Position numbers and translations under genes: made by a program. A stretch of DNA of 64,000 nucleotides, from positions 428,798-492,797 of the forward strand of contig NZ_CAAHFG010000004.1 in NCBI RefSeq assembly GCF_900890425.1, in the 5' to 3' direction. Position 1 is the stretch's first letter; each line of letters begins with the position of its first letter. The notes beneath the pieces were generated by a model that had not been told where the DNA came from, ran no database searches, and worked only from the letters and a program-made list of their open reading frames with translations. This DNA is from Pontiella desulfatans. Its GTDB lineage: Bacteria > Verrucomicrobiota > Kiritimatiellia > Kiritimatiellales > Pontiellaceae. This document shows, one piece after another, positions 16,170 to 24,891 of the stretch.

Positions 16170-16643
16170 ATGAATATTTTTGTACTCGACCGGGATATCG
16201 AAACCTGCGCGCAAAACCACTGCGACCAACATGTGGTTAAGATGATACTTGAAAGCGTGCAGCTGCTCTGCACGGCCTTGAACAAAAAAGGGTTCGAGAC
16301 GCCGTACAGATCGACGCACAGCAAACACCCCTGTGTGCTGTGGGTGGAGTCCTCCTACGACAACTTCATGTGGCTCGTCCAGCTCACCACCCTACTGAAC
16401 CAGGAATACCGATACCGCTACGGGAACGAAAAAGACCACGCATCGATCGCCGTTCTTCAGCAGATCGAAGGCATGGAATACGCCCGCGCCGGGCTGCAAC
16501 CCTTTGCCCAGGCCATGCCCGATCAATACAAGGTCCCCGGCAATGCCGTGGCGGCCTACAGGCGTTTCTACCGCGCCGAAAAAATGCGGTTCGCCACCTG
16601 GACCCGACGTCCAGCACCCGCATGGATCAATGCAAGCCTGTAA
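16170..16643 (+). CDS. Conserved hypothetical protein, possibly pyrimidine-dimer glycosylase-like
   Basis: 157 aa. The start MNIFVLDRDIETCAQNHCDQ and the following HVVKMILESVQLL form a conserved N-terminal pattern (IFVLDxDxxxCAxxHCDxHVVKM) that I recognise from a family found in phages and bacteria, sometimes named pyrimidine dimer DNA glycosylase. The Cys/His cluster and the Tyr/Trp-rich middle are conserved-looking. The enzymatic role is not proven by anything in the sequence. It lies 32 bases after the DUF2867 gene and 49 bases before the ferritin-like gene. Confidence 0.6.
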   Translation: MNIFVLDRDIETCAQNHCDQHVVKMILESVQLLCTALNKKGFETPYRSTHSKHPCVLWVESSYDNFMWLVQLTTLLNQEYRYRYGNEKDHASIAVLQQIEGMEYARAGLQPFAQAMPDQYKVPGNAVAAYRRFYRAEKMRFATWTRRPAPAWINASL

Positions 16644-16692
16644 GGTCTCGCCGGCAGAACCGAACCGTTTAAAATCGAACAAAGGATTAGCC

Positions 16693-17118
16693 ATGAACAA
16701 TGAAAACATAATCGGAAAGCTCAACCAGGATCTGGCCAACGAACTCAGTGCCATCACCCAATACTTGACCTATGCCGCCAAGGTCAGCGGCCCCTACCGC
16801 CCGCAACTCATGCAGTTTTTCCTCGCCGAGGTGCCCGATGAGCAGCTACACGCCCAGTATCTCGCCAACAAGGTTGTGGCACTCGGCGGGGAACCCACAA
16901 CCATAGCCAGCCCGGTTGCCGAAGCCCACTCGAACCGGGAGATGATGGAGGCCGTCCTGGCAGCCGAAATCACCGCCGAAAAAAGCTATACCCAACGCGC
17001 ACGCGAAGCCGAGGAATTCGGCGACAAAGCCCTCGCGCTTCAATTGGAAGACATGGTTCGTGATGAAGCAGGGCACAAAGAGGAGATCCAACGGATCCTG
17101 AAAGACTGGCCACTCTAA
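16693..17118 (+). CDS. Ferritin-like (bacterioferritin-type) domain protein
   Basis: 141 aa, start ATG 16693 with aaaggat upstream. It is a four-helix bundle with diiron-type ligands: Glu in LANELSAITQYLTYAAK, Glu-x-x-His in DEQLHAQYL, Glu in EITAEKSYTQRA and Glu-x-x-His in RDEAGHKEE. The length and spacing fit the bacterioferritin/rubrerythrin-like superfamily without a rubredoxin tail. It is likely to bind iron and take part in storage or peroxide defence. A second ferritin-like gene of another subtype lies at 22627. Confidence 0.85.
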   Translation: MNNENIIGKLNQDLANELSAITQYLTYAAKVSGPYRPQLMQFFLAEVPDEQLHAQYLANKVVALGGEPTTIASPVAEAHSNREMMEAVLAAEITAEKSYTQRAREAEEFGDKALALQLEDMVRDEAGHKEEIQRILKDWPL

Positions 17119-17234
17119 GCGATCGGTGTACGTAAGCGGATGGATCGAGCCAGGTAAGGCTCTTACCACCCAACGCCGTTGCGTGGTGATCGGGAATATC
17201 CCGCAGATCTATCACGGCGTTCATGGCGGTATAC

Positions 17235-17693
17235 TCAATCCAGATCCTTCTCATACAGAATGGCAACATCTTGAAAATCGGTGACCATGTCGAAGCGCTT
17301 AATCTTTACTTCAATCATCGCCACCGACGGGGTTCGTGCAAACTCCGCCATATGGGGATGCTTCGAGAGAAACAGATCCAGCGACGCCTGCCGGTCGGCG
17401 TCGTCCACTTCACGTGCGCTACCGGTAATGCTTACGGCCATCGCCTGCGTGATGTCGCCCCCCTGATTCGAGCTGTTGTGAACCAGTAGCGTAACATTCG
17501 GGTTACCCTGGAGGTTGGTATATTTTCGCGTTGCCTTCGGGGTGCAGAGAAGTAGCGTGCGCAGGGAAGCGTTGGCGGAAAAGGCGACGAGGCAGGAGTG
17601 TATGCCGTCTTCCGTCTGCGTGGACAATACGGCGAATCGCTGGTTGGCCAGCAACCGGGCCAGGGAGGACTTGCGCTCTTCAAGGGTGGTCAT
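17235..17693 (-). CDS. Pyridoxamine 5'-phosphate oxidase-like flavin protein
   Basis: 152 aa. The fold pattern is the FMN-binding split barrel: LLANQRFAVLSTQTEDGIHS, LVAFSANASLRTLLLCTPKA, TRKYTNLQGNPNVTLLVHN and a C-terminal VAMIEVKIKRFDMV strand. The TRKYxNLxxNPxVxLL motif is characteristic of the PNPOx-like general-stress or nitroreductase-like group. It probably binds FMN or a related cofactor; the substrate is unknown. It is a monocistronic minus-strand gene. Confidence 0.8.
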   Translation of the reverse strand: MTTLEERKSSLARLLANQRFAVLSTQTEDGIHSCLVAFSANASLRTLLLCTPKATRKYTNLQGNPNVTLLVHNSSNQGGDITQAMAVSITGSAREVDDADRQASLDLFLSKHPHMAEFARTPSVAMIEVKIKRFDMVTDFQDVAILYEKDLD

Positions 17694-17790
17694 GTGCAGT
17701 TAACCTTTGACTATCATTCATGTTTTCGTCGACTGATCAGCCTCAATCATCGGCACTTCGGCGGGGTAAGTCAATGGATCGATTCGTGTT

Positions 17791-18210
17791 TCATCCCCGC
17801 TGAAACCCGTTGAGCAGCCACGCCAGGCTCCAGGCGGCGGTGCGGATCCAGTTGGTGTGGATCAGGCGGTCTGTCCAATCCGGTGTGTTGCCTAGGAGCT
17901 GGAGTTTGCGATGGCAGGGAACCGATAGCGTGAAGGTGGTGAGCCAGGCGGTCGCAACCGCAACCGCGCTGGCCACAGCTGCCGGGGACGGTGCATGTAT
18001 GCATTGAAACGCAATGATGCCGGCCTGAAGCAGCATGGGCGGAATCACGATGAACGAAAATGTTCGCATATAACGGTGATGCCAGTCGATGAAGCGCGCC
18101 CGCTCGATGGCTCTGAAGGCGGGATAGATCACCAGCTGCACCAGCCAGATCACCATGAGCATGGCGGTGTCCATAACAAGCCGGAGTATCGATAATTCGT
18201 TCATCGTCAT
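17791..18210 (-). CDS. Small four-helix membrane protein
   Basis: 139 aa with four hydrophobic helices: near residues 10-30 (LVMDTAMLMVIWLVQLVIYP), 47-65, 75-98 (AVASAVAVATAWLTTFTLSV) and 120-135. The end TNWIRTAAWSLAWLL resembles the C-terminal motif of DUF1772-like membrane proteins, but the match is from memory. Start ATG 18210 with a second ATG two codons later; no strong ribosome binding site. Function unknown. Confidence 0.65.
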   Translation of the reverse strand: MTMNELSILRLVMDTAMLMVIWLVQLVIYPAFRAIERARFIDWHHRYMRTFSFIVIPPMLLQAGIIAFQCIHAPSPAAVASAVAVATAWLTTFTLSVPCHRKLQLLGNTPDWTDRLIHTNWIRTAAWSLAWLLNGFQRG

Positions 18211-18316
18211 GCAGGGAGTTTACCGCGGGGCTTTACTCCAGCAAGGTTGAAATGGCGGCAGTGCAGATGCCGGAAAATAAGCTGTAATGTTCCCGGCCGC
18301 CAAACGAACAAAAAAC

Positions 18317-19045
18317 ATGAGAACTATACTGATATATGGAGCGGACGGTGGAATAGGATCGGCGTTGGCAAGGAAACTGACCTCGGAAGAGTGCCGTCTG
18401 ATTCTGACGGCTCGAGATGAAAAGCGCTTGCAGGTTGTTTCCGATGAAACCGGCGCTGACTGCATCACGGGCGATGTCTGCAATCCTGATTCCTTCTCGG
18501 ACATCATGGCGTATGCCGGAGACCGACTTGATGGACTGGCGTATTGCGTGGGAACCATCAACCTAAAGAGTTTGTCACGATTGAATGAGACCGATTACCT
18601 GAATGATTTTCGGATTAATGCGCTGGGGGCTGCCCTGGCCGTGCAGGCGGCGATCAAGGCGATGCAACAAGCGGCGAAACCGCCGGCATCAGTTGTTCTC
18701 TTTTCGAGCATTGCGGCCACCACGGGGTTTCCGATGCATGCTTCGGTGGCCATGGCCAAAGGGGCGTTGAATGGATTGGTTGTTTCACTGGCGGCCGAAC
18801 TCGCGCCGTGTATACGGATCAATGCCATTGCGCCATCGCTCACGCAAACGCCGTTATCGGCCGGGTTGCTGTGCAACGATCAAGTCGTCCGATCCATCGC
18901 AGGGATGCATCCGCTGAAGCGGCTGGGAGACCCCGAAGAGGTGGCCGCGATGGCCGCCTTTCTCCTATCGCCGGCGAGCAGCTGGATGACTGGACAGGTG
19001 ATCGGGCTCGATGGCGGCCGTTCAGCGGTTGGAAATATGACTTAA
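18317..19045 (+). CDS. Atypical short-chain dehydrogenase lacking the catalytic Tyr
   Basis: 242 aa from ATG 18317. The Rossmann start is ILIYGADGGIGSALARKL, with an Asp in TGDVCNPDS and the family end ASSWMTGQVIGLDGG. At the active site the Ser stretch is LFSSIAATTGFPMH, but the YxxxK motif reads VAMAK, so Val stands where the proton-donating Tyr is normally found; the Lys is kept. This matches a divergent SDR subgroup, and catalysis may differ or be absent. The stop is next to a DoxX-like gene, suggesting an operon. Confidence 0.85.
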   Translation: MRTILIYGADGGIGSALARKLTSEECRLILTARDEKRLQVVSDETGADCITGDVCNPDSFSDIMAYAGDRLDGLAYCVGTINLKSLSRLNETDYLNDFRINALGAALAVQAAIKAMQQAAKPPASVVLFSSIAATTGFPMHASVAMAKGALNGLVVSLAAELAPCIRINAIAPSLTQTPLSAGLLCNDQVVRSIAGMHPLKRLGDPEEVAAMAAFLLSPASSWMTGQVIGLDGGRSAVGNMT

Positions 19046-19059
19046 TGCCGGAGAAAACC

Positions 19060-19533
19060 ATGAATATTCAAAACATCGATCGACTGGTCCGGCGTGCGAT
19101 GAGAGCGGTCGGCGAGCCGGCGGCGAGGTGTTCGCTGTTTGTGGTTTTTTTCTGGTTCGGTATCCTCAAGCCGCTGGGCGTGTCCTCTGCGGAGCCGCTG
19201 GTGCTCAAAACCGTGGACTGGATGCCGTTGCTCTCGCCCGTTCAGTGGCTGGCCGTGATCGGTTGGTGGGAAATGGCCATCGGCCTCTTCTTCCTGACGC
19301 GCAAAACCACCAGGCTGGCCATCGCGCTTCTGTTTCTGCAAATGACCGGAACATTCATGCCCCTGTTTATTCTTCCCGAGATTACCTTTCAGCCCAATGG
19401 GGTGCCGTTCCTTCCCTCCCTGGAAGGGCAGTACATCATAAAGAATATCATTATCATTTCCGCCGCGTTGGTGATCGGCGGAAACCTGAGGGGGTACCCG
19501 CAATCAGGTAATCACTCAGCAGCGGCTTGGTAA
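19060..19533 (+). CDS. DoxX/DUF417-like membrane protein
   Basis: 157 aa. Start ATG 19060 was chosen for GGAG at 19050-19053; an ATG at 19045 overlaps the SDR stop and is the alternative. Four helices are visible, with CSLFVVFFWFGILKPLG, then a WLAVIGWWEMAIGLFFL segment carrying the conserved G.xE.xIG pattern, then IALLFLQMTGTFMPLFIL and IIKNIIIISAALVIGGNL. The pattern is that of the DoxX or DUF417 superfamily. It is likely co-transcribed with the SDR gene. Its biochemical role is unknown. Confidence 0.7.
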   Translation: MNIQNIDRLVRRAMRAVGEPAARCSLFVVFFWFGILKPLGVSSAEPLVLKTVDWMPLLSPVQWLAVIGWWEMAIGLFFLTRKTTRLAIALLFLQMTGTFMPLFILPEITFQPNGVPFLPSLEGQYIIKNIIIISAALVIGGNLRGYPQSGNHSAAAW

Positions 19534-19601
19534 AAGGGTCGAAAAGCGGGCGCAAAAATGGAGAACCCATTTTCTGGGGCGTGTACTTGGAAAATGAGCC
19601 T

Positions 19602-19617
19602 CCATCGGGAGGCGCAT
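19602..19617 (-). terminator. Hairpin downstream of the PEP-CTERM gene
   Basis: gcctcc and ggaggc enclose a 4-base loop. On the minus strand the stem is followed by tcattttcc. A second palindrome (ggcatgatgatgcc, 19628-19641) lies between it and the gene's stop. The + strand DoxX-like gene also ends nearby, so it may serve both strands. Confidence 0.45.
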
Positions 19618-19643
19618 TTCCTACGGCATGATGATGCCGGATC

Positions 19644-22412
19644 CTAGATCTTGAACCGGCGGCGGACAAAGAGCACCGCGACACCAAATGCCGCAATCAA
19701 ACTCAGCGTGGCCGGTTCCGGAATAACGACAACCTGTAGGCTGCCATCCTGGAAGTAGGCGCTCTTGCCATCACCCAGGTCGTAGGCATTGCCGCTGCCG
19801 ATGTTCTCGAAACCGCTAGTGAACACGGTTGCGGTTTCATCGATCAGCGTGTAGGTGCCATCCGCCGTAGCCGAAGAGATGCCTAGCAGGTCGTCGATGC
19901 CGAAGGTGCTGTCGAGGGTGACCGTGCCGGCCACTGAAAGCCCGATGTCGTCCCCGTCGAAGACGAATCCCGCGCCGGCGTGGAGGGTGAGGTCTCCGTC
20001 GAGCGAACCGTTGCCGCCGATTGCCCCGCCGGCGAGAACCTCGGTCAACCCCACGAAGGTGTTGTCGCCCCCAAGGAGGATTTCCCCGGTGAGTTCAAGA
20101 TTTGCGCCGGCATCGATGCCGCTGATGGTTCCGTCATAGGAGCCGCCGCCAGCCAGCGATTCGAGTCTCAGCTTCCCGCCGCCGTAGCCAAAGGAGTTGG
20201 TGAAAGCAATATCGCCGTTGAAGGTGTTGTTGGCGTTGTTCAGGACAATGAACCCGCTGTCGCCGTCGATGGTCAGGGTTCCGGAGCCGGAAACGGCGCC
20301 TTCGACGGTCACGTTCTTGCCCCAGCCCGCCATCATGCGCCCACCGCCGGAACCGATGACGAGGTTGTTGTTGAGTGTTTGCACGTTGTCGTTGTTTTTC
20401 AACCGGGCACCGTTATTGAGGGTGACATCGCCGGTTCCCAGAACATCCGCACCGTTATCCTTCGAAGCGCCCAAGCCCACATGGATGCCATCGAGGGTGA
20501 CGGCTCCCGACAGGGTGTTGTCTTTGGTTGTGATTAAGGTGGTGCCGCCGATAAGGTTCAATTCTCCCGAGCCGGAGAGGGTGGATCCCGTCATGGTCAT
20601 CGGCCGGTTGCCCGTATGGATCGTACCGCCGGTTCCGTTCAGTTGAAGGTTGCGGCCCGTGAGATTGAGGTCGGCATTGTTGGCCTCCAGCCTTCCGCCA
20701 TCCTCGAGGATCAGGTTGGCCGTTCCACTGTCGAGGGCGATACTGTCCGACTTGATAGAGAGGAGTGCGCTGGCTCCGTTAAGGTGGACATCGCCGGTAA
20801 AGGTGGCGGAGTTGTCGGAGTCCATATAGACCTTTTGGCCGTTCCCGTCGGCGATGGTAAGGGTTCCGGCGCCGTTGAAGATGGTGCTGTCGCGGAGGCT
20901 CAAATAGCCGCCGGAGGCATACATCGTGGCGCCGCCTGCGCCCACCGTGATATTCCGGCTGAAAAGGCTCACGGTTTTGCTGAGGGGAGCCAAGGTTCCG
21001 CCATCAATGGTGATGTCGCCCGAACCGAGGGCATCGTTATGCCGGATCCGAACCGTTGCGCCGTCGTTAATGGTGGTTCCGCCTTCATAGGTATTGGCAC
21101 CGCCATTCAGGGTGAGCGTGTTGGTGCCCGTTACGGTCAAACCACCGGTTCCGCCGATTCCACCCGTGAAGGTGCTGCTGGCGCCGGTGCCGCCCACGGT
21201 CAGGTTCTTTGCTCCAAGCACGACGGAGGATCCAGACGCGCCGGCGAGTGAGCCGATGGTTTCCCCGGCCGCGGTGATGCCGGAAATATCGAAGGAGGCT
21301 CCCGAGGCGCCTACGTTCACGGCGGTCGTGTCGGAGAGAGAGCCGCCGCCGCTTAGTGCCAGGGTTCCCCCGGAAACGGTGGTGCCGCCGGAGTACGTGT
21401 TTGCTCCCGTCAGCGTCTGCGTCCCGGCTCCCTCCTTGATGAAATTCACCTTCCTGTTACTCGCCTGTTCCGTGATTGTACCGTCGAAGGTGCCCGAGCC
21501 CCCGTCGACCCCCACATGCAAATCCGTCGAAACCCCATATGACGTATGGGTTATGGTTCCACTTCCGGTAAGGGCATCCACTTTGACCGCTGTGCCATCC
21601 CAGATATCGAGGGTGCCGTCCACATTCATGTCCGCCAGATTGTTGTCCCAGTTGATCCCCGACCAACCGCCGTTTCTGAGTTCGGCGCCGGATTGGATAT
21701 CGATCAGGGCATCCGAGCCCAGCTCCATGTTGACTTTGCGTCCATTTGAGGCCGCTCCGAGCAGGCCTCCGGTGAGGCGCAGGGTTCCGGTGCCGTTGAT
21801 GGTGGAGGTGCCGGTGGCCCAGGTGTTGTTCCCATCCAGATTGAGCACCGCGCCGGCAGCGATCGAATAGTCGCGGGCCGTTCCGGAGAACGCATCTCCC
21901 TGCAGCTTCAATTCCCCTTCATCGATGGCCGTGGTGCCGGTGTAGGTGTTTGCACCAGTCAAAACCAACATGCCGACCCCGTCTTTGGTCAAACCCGATG
22001 TCCCGGCGATTTCCGCGCTTATCGTTGCCCATCGTTGGTTGCTGCCGGACAACGCGCCCAGCTGGTTGACGGTGATGGTTGGCGTGGTGCCGGCCAAGGT
22101 CAGGACATTCGCTGCATTGCCATTGTTATCCAACGTCCAATGTCTTCTCGAACCCGATACATCTGGGATGGTGTCGCCGAAAACCAGATTCCCAATGATG
22201 CGCGCCGTATCCATATGCACGAGGTTGTCTTCGGTTAGGTCAAGGGTGTTGAAATTGGCGGTAAAGCCGGAACCGTCCGCAACCGAGCCTCCCGACCAGT
22301 TTGCCGAATCACTCCAGTTCCCGCCACTTGCGACATTGGTATATGTTCCATCCGCGCCCATGGATGGGAACACCAACGCCATGAGGGCTGCGACGCTAAG
22401 GATTTTCTTCAT
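19644..22412 (-). CDS. Secreted PEP-CTERM protein with autotransporter-type beta repeats
   Basis: 922 aa. Start ATG 22412 (a GTG precedes it), with AAGGAG upstream. The signal peptide is MKKILSVAALMALVFPSMGA. The body is made of repeated beta-helix units with the PATR pattern, for example LTKDGVGMLVLTGANTYTGT and VSGGTLALSGG, rich in Gly, Thr, Asn and Asp. The C-terminus is a PEP-CTERM sorting signal: IPEPATLSLIAAFGVAVLF followed by VRRRFKI, which an exosortase would process. There is no autotransporter beta-barrel, so it is probably surface-anchored or released. The partner is unknown. The 211 bases upstream to 22626 hold no other gene. Confidence 0.9.
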   Translation of the reverse strand: MKKILSVAALMALVFPSMGADGTYTNVASGGNWSDSANWSGGSVADGSGFTANFNTLDLTEDNLVHMDTARIIGNLVFGDTIPDVSGSRRHWTLDNNGNAANVLTLAGTTPTITVNQLGALSGSNQRWATISAEIAGTSGLTKDGVGMLVLTGANTYTGTTAIDEGELKLQGDAFSGTARDYSIAAGAVLNLDGNNTWATGTSTINGTGTLRLTGGLLGAASNGRKVNMELGSDALIDIQSGAELRNGGWSGINWDNNLADMNVDGTLDIWDGTAVKVDALTGSGTITHTSYGVSTDLHVGVDGGSGTFDGTITEQASNRKVNFIKEGAGTQTLTGANTYSGGTTVSGGTLALSGGGSLSDTTAVNVGASGASFDISGITAAGETIGSLAGASGSSVVLGAKNLTVGGTGASSTFTGGIGGTGGLTVTGTNTLTLNGGANTYEGGTTINDGATVRIRHNDALGSGDITIDGGTLAPLSKTVSLFSRNITVGAGGATMYASGGYLSLRDSTIFNGAGTLTIADGNGQKVYMDSDNSATFTGDVHLNGASALLSIKSDSIALDSGTANLILEDGGRLEANNADLNLTGRNLQLNGTGGTIHTGNRPMTMTGSTLSGSGELNLIGGTTLITTKDNTLSGAVTLDGIHVGLGASKDNGADVLGTGDVTLNNGARLKNNDNVQTLNNNLVIGSGGGRMMAGWGKNVTVEGAVSGSGTLTIDGDSGFIVLNNANNTFNGDIAFTNSFGYGGGKLRLESLAGGGSYDGTISGIDAGANLELTGEILLGGDNTFVGLTEVLAGGAIGGNGSLDGDLTLHAGAGFVFDGDDIGLSVAGTVTLDSTFGIDDLLGISSATADGTYTLIDETATVFTSGFENIGSGNAYDLGDGKSAYFQDGSLQVVVIPEPATLSLIAAFGVAVLFVRRRFKI

Positions 22413-22626
22413 CACTTCTCCTTTTCTCGGCTTTCTTTATCCCTGACAAATAAAAAGTACCCTTTCACTCAGCCACGAAGCACCCGCGCATTGGCGACAA
22501 TCCTTCTACTGAGATCATTAACAACTACTCCTCGATGTCCGAGAAAGCAAACGTTAGCGTAAAAAAATATGTGCATACGCATGTACGGGAATTCCCATCG
22601 GGGAACGGCTTGGTTTTTGGTAAAGC

Positions 22627-23103
22627 TCAGGCTCCGGATTTCTTAAGCTCGGCCATCAGCGCCACGAGATGTTCGCGCTCCTGTTCGATGATGCCGTCCA
22701 ACGCCTGTTGGGTGGGTTCATCGGCAACCACCTTTTTGAGGCCTTCATAAAACAGGATGGCCTGCTTTTCCAACTCGGTGCCGGTGCGCAGGATATCGGC
22801 CACGCTGTCGGCGGCTGTCAGTGCGGCTGTGGCGGTGGGCGAACCCTCCACGCGGTACCCGGAAGCAATGGCCTCGAGGTACATGGCACCTTCGGCCTGT
22901 AGCTCCTTCGCACCGCCCGTTGGTGCGGCCGAGCGCATGTTTTCGAACTTGGCTTTATGCCCGTCCTCCATGGCGGCCAATTTGGAGAATACGCCCGTTT
23001 CGGCGCCGTGCAGCTCATCGGCCTTGCGGTAGAACTTTCCCGCATTGTCTTCGATCTGTACTGCAATCGCGAATACTTCGTCCAGACTTACCAGATTAAC
23101 CAT
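22627..23103 (-). CDS. Rubrerythrin-like ferritin-superfamily protein
   Basis: 158 aa. It is a four-helix diiron protein: Glu in AVQIEDNAGKFYRKADEL, Glu-x-x-His in LAAMEDGHKAKF, Glu in TELEKQAILFYEGLKK and Glu-x-x-His in IIEQEREHLVAL. This is the rubrerythrin (erythrin) type with no C-terminal rubredoxin domain. It probably acts in peroxide or iron handling. ggggagcggg lies just before the start. Confidence 0.85.
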   Translation of the reverse strand: MVNLVSLDEVFAIAVQIEDNAGKFYRKADELHGAETGVFSKLAAMEDGHKAKFENMRSAAPTGGAKELQAEGAMYLEAIASGYRVEGSPTATAALTAADSVADILRTGTELEKQAILFYEGLKKVVADEPTQQALDGIIEQEREHLVALMAELKKSGA

Positions 23104-23298
23104 TTCCCGCTCCCCGTCGTTTTGCGGGAACCGTTTTCGGCCGACACGGGCGCACGTCCGTCACGATCAGCCAATACCGATTCCCGTCGCCCAAGGCATA
23201 GGCAAAAAAGGGAATGAAGTCAAGACGCCTCACCGGGGTTCGCCGAGGGAACCGCATTTTCAACCATCCTTCAAAACCTTGTAAGGATTTCCGGGCGT

Positions 23299-23877
23299 GT
23301 GCGAACAGAAGGCATGAAAGTAAATATGGATAGATTTGGATTGAAAATATGGATGACCGGTGCCGTAACGACTATCGCGTGGATGGGATCTGCATCGGGA
23401 AAGAGTGCAATGAATTCGAGTTGGTACGAGGTGAACGACGGCGTCATGGGCGGCCTCTCCCAGAGCCTGGCCGAATACACCGATGAGGGTGACCTCCGGT
23501 TTTCAGGAATCGTTTCATTCGAGAACAACGGAGGGTTTGCATCCATACGGAACTCCGCGGGTTTTCTACAGCTCGAGAGATCCGATGGCATCAAACTGCG
23601 GGTGAAAGGTGACGGTAAAACATACCAATTCAGGGTACGCACGTCCCGTAAGTTTGATGGGGTTTCCTACAAGCACGCGTTTAAGACGATGAAGGGCGAG
23701 TGGAACGAACTCAACCTCAAGTGGTCGGACTTTTCCGCGACTTTCCGCGGCAGGAAAGTGCCGAATGCCCCCAAGTTGGTTCCCGGCGCCATAGAGCAGA
23801 TCGGTTTCTTGATTGCCGACAAGCAGGAGGGGGCGTTTGCACTGATGGTCAGGGGGATTGAAGCTTTGCCCAAATAG
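23299..23877 (+). CDS. CIA30-family-like secreted protein
   Basis: 192 aa if the GTG at 23299 is used (AAGGA lies 9 bases upstream); ATGs at 23314 and 23326 are alternatives. A signal-like segment (LKIWMTGAVTTIAWMGSASG) is followed by the CIA30/NADH-dehydrogenase-intermediate-associated pattern: WYEVNDGVMGGLSQS, FSGIVSFENNGGFASIRN, YQFRVRTSRKFDGVSYKHAF and ALMVRGIEAL. In bacteria this galactose-binding-like fold is of unknown function. The 195 bases upstream hold nothing recognisable. Confidence 0.8.
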   Translation: MRTEGMKVNMDRFGLKIWMTGAVTTIAWMGSASGKSAMNSSWYEVNDGVMGGLSQSLAEYTDEGDLRFSGIVSFENNGGFASIRNSAGFLQLERSDGIKLRVKGDGKTYQFRVRTSRKFDGVSYKHAFKTMKGEWNELNLKWSDFSATFRGRKVPNAPKLVPGAIEQIGFLIADKQEGAFALMVRGIEALPK

Positions 23878-23892
23878 TGATTTGTGGCTTTG

Positions 23893-24891
23893 CTAAGATA
23901 ACTTTTTCCACAGACGGTGGGGGGCGGCGAGCAGGTTGCTGGTGATGAGGCGGCAGGTTCTGCGGACGGTACCCTTCAGTTCTTCGGATAGGAACGCGTC
24001 GATAATGTCCGCCGTTTCCGTTGCGCGGAGGTAGCCGTAGCTCTTGTGCGGGTTGGCCTCGCGGGTAGTTGAATAGTCGTTGGCAACCCGCAAATCCAAC
24101 GCCCGTGCTCCACGCGCGTTCGGCCCATAATCGTCGCGGAGTGTTTGGTCGAGCGCCACGTGGTCGCGTGGGTCGGATAGGTTGTACCAATGCGGCCAGA
24201 TGTTGTCCGGGGTTACGGGGCGCTTCAAATCGGGGTTCCCTTGCTTTTGGTTTTCGAAATTCCGCGCCATGATGGGCGGCAGGCCGAGCGGGGAACCCAT
24301 GGTGACGAAGGTGTTGATCGCGGTTTTGTTCTCCGGGTTGGAGAGCGTGTCGAACGCGATGATCGATCCCATCGAATGGGTGATCAGCAGGATATCCTTG
24401 CGGGCATGTTTTTCGAGCGCCTGAACCAACCGTTCCTGGATCGCGGCCTTTGCGGAGCAATCTTTCTGATCCAGCGTTTGGCAACTGTCCGTATAGTAGG
24501 TGTCCAGATCCGAGAAATAGCGCTCCATCATTTTGGCGCTCGCCCCCGGAAAGGTTTCACTCAGGTCTTCCCGCAGGAACCAACGGTCGATGTTCTTTTC
24601 CAGGAACCGCAGCAAAGCCAAATAGATGCGTTTGGGTTTTAGGGGCGCGCGGGTGGCGCTCGCCGTATAGGGCTCGCTCAGGAATAGTGGTGCTTCGGGA
24701 TCCTCCTCCGCAGGGTCGAGCGGGACGGGATACGATATGTCAGCCCAGTGGACCATTTCGAACGGGATCTTTTTCCGGGGTTTGCCGAAGCGCTCCAGCC
24801 CTTCATGGATGGCTTGCAGCCAACCCTCTTCAAGCACGTCGGGGGGCGGCTTGTTGCCGAGGCCATGCACCGCAATAATGATCTTCTTCAC
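23893..24891 (-). CDS. Alpha/beta hydrolase family protein
   Basis: 332 aa from a GTG start at 24891 that overlaps the upstream GDPD stop (GTGA), so the two are coupled. The first strand carries IIIAVHGLGNKPPPD (oxyanion HGLG). The nucleophile elbow is LLITHSMGSIIAFDTL (Ser within HSMGS), and FVTMGSPLGLPP follows, as in lipase-like serine hydrolases. A catalytic His candidate lies in LSDPRDHVALD. The substrate is unknown. It has no signal peptide and so is likely cytoplasmic. The pairing with a glycerophosphodiesterase hints at lipid turnover. Confidence 0.8.
   Translation of the reverse strand: MKKIIIAVHGLGNKPPPDVLEEGWLQAIHEGLERFGKPRKKIPFEMVHWADISYPVPLDPAEEDPEAPLFLSEPYTASATRAPLKPKRIYLALLRFLEKNIDRWFLREDLSETFPGASAKMMERYFSDLDTYYTDSCQTLDQKDCSAKAAIQERLVQALEKHARKDILLITHSMGSIIAFDTLSNPENKTAINTFVTMGSPLGLPPIMARNFENQKQGNPDLKRPVTPDNIWPHWYNLSDPRDHVALDQTLRDDYGPNARGARALDLRVANDYSTTREANPHKSYGYLRATETADIIDAFLSEELKGTVRRTCRLITSNLLAAPHRLWKKLS

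Noticed and set aside
16504-16692. N-terminal extension of the ferritin-like protein
   Set aside because: The extension overlaps the end of the previous gene in another frame. The ATG at 16693 with aaaggat upstream gives the normal family start.
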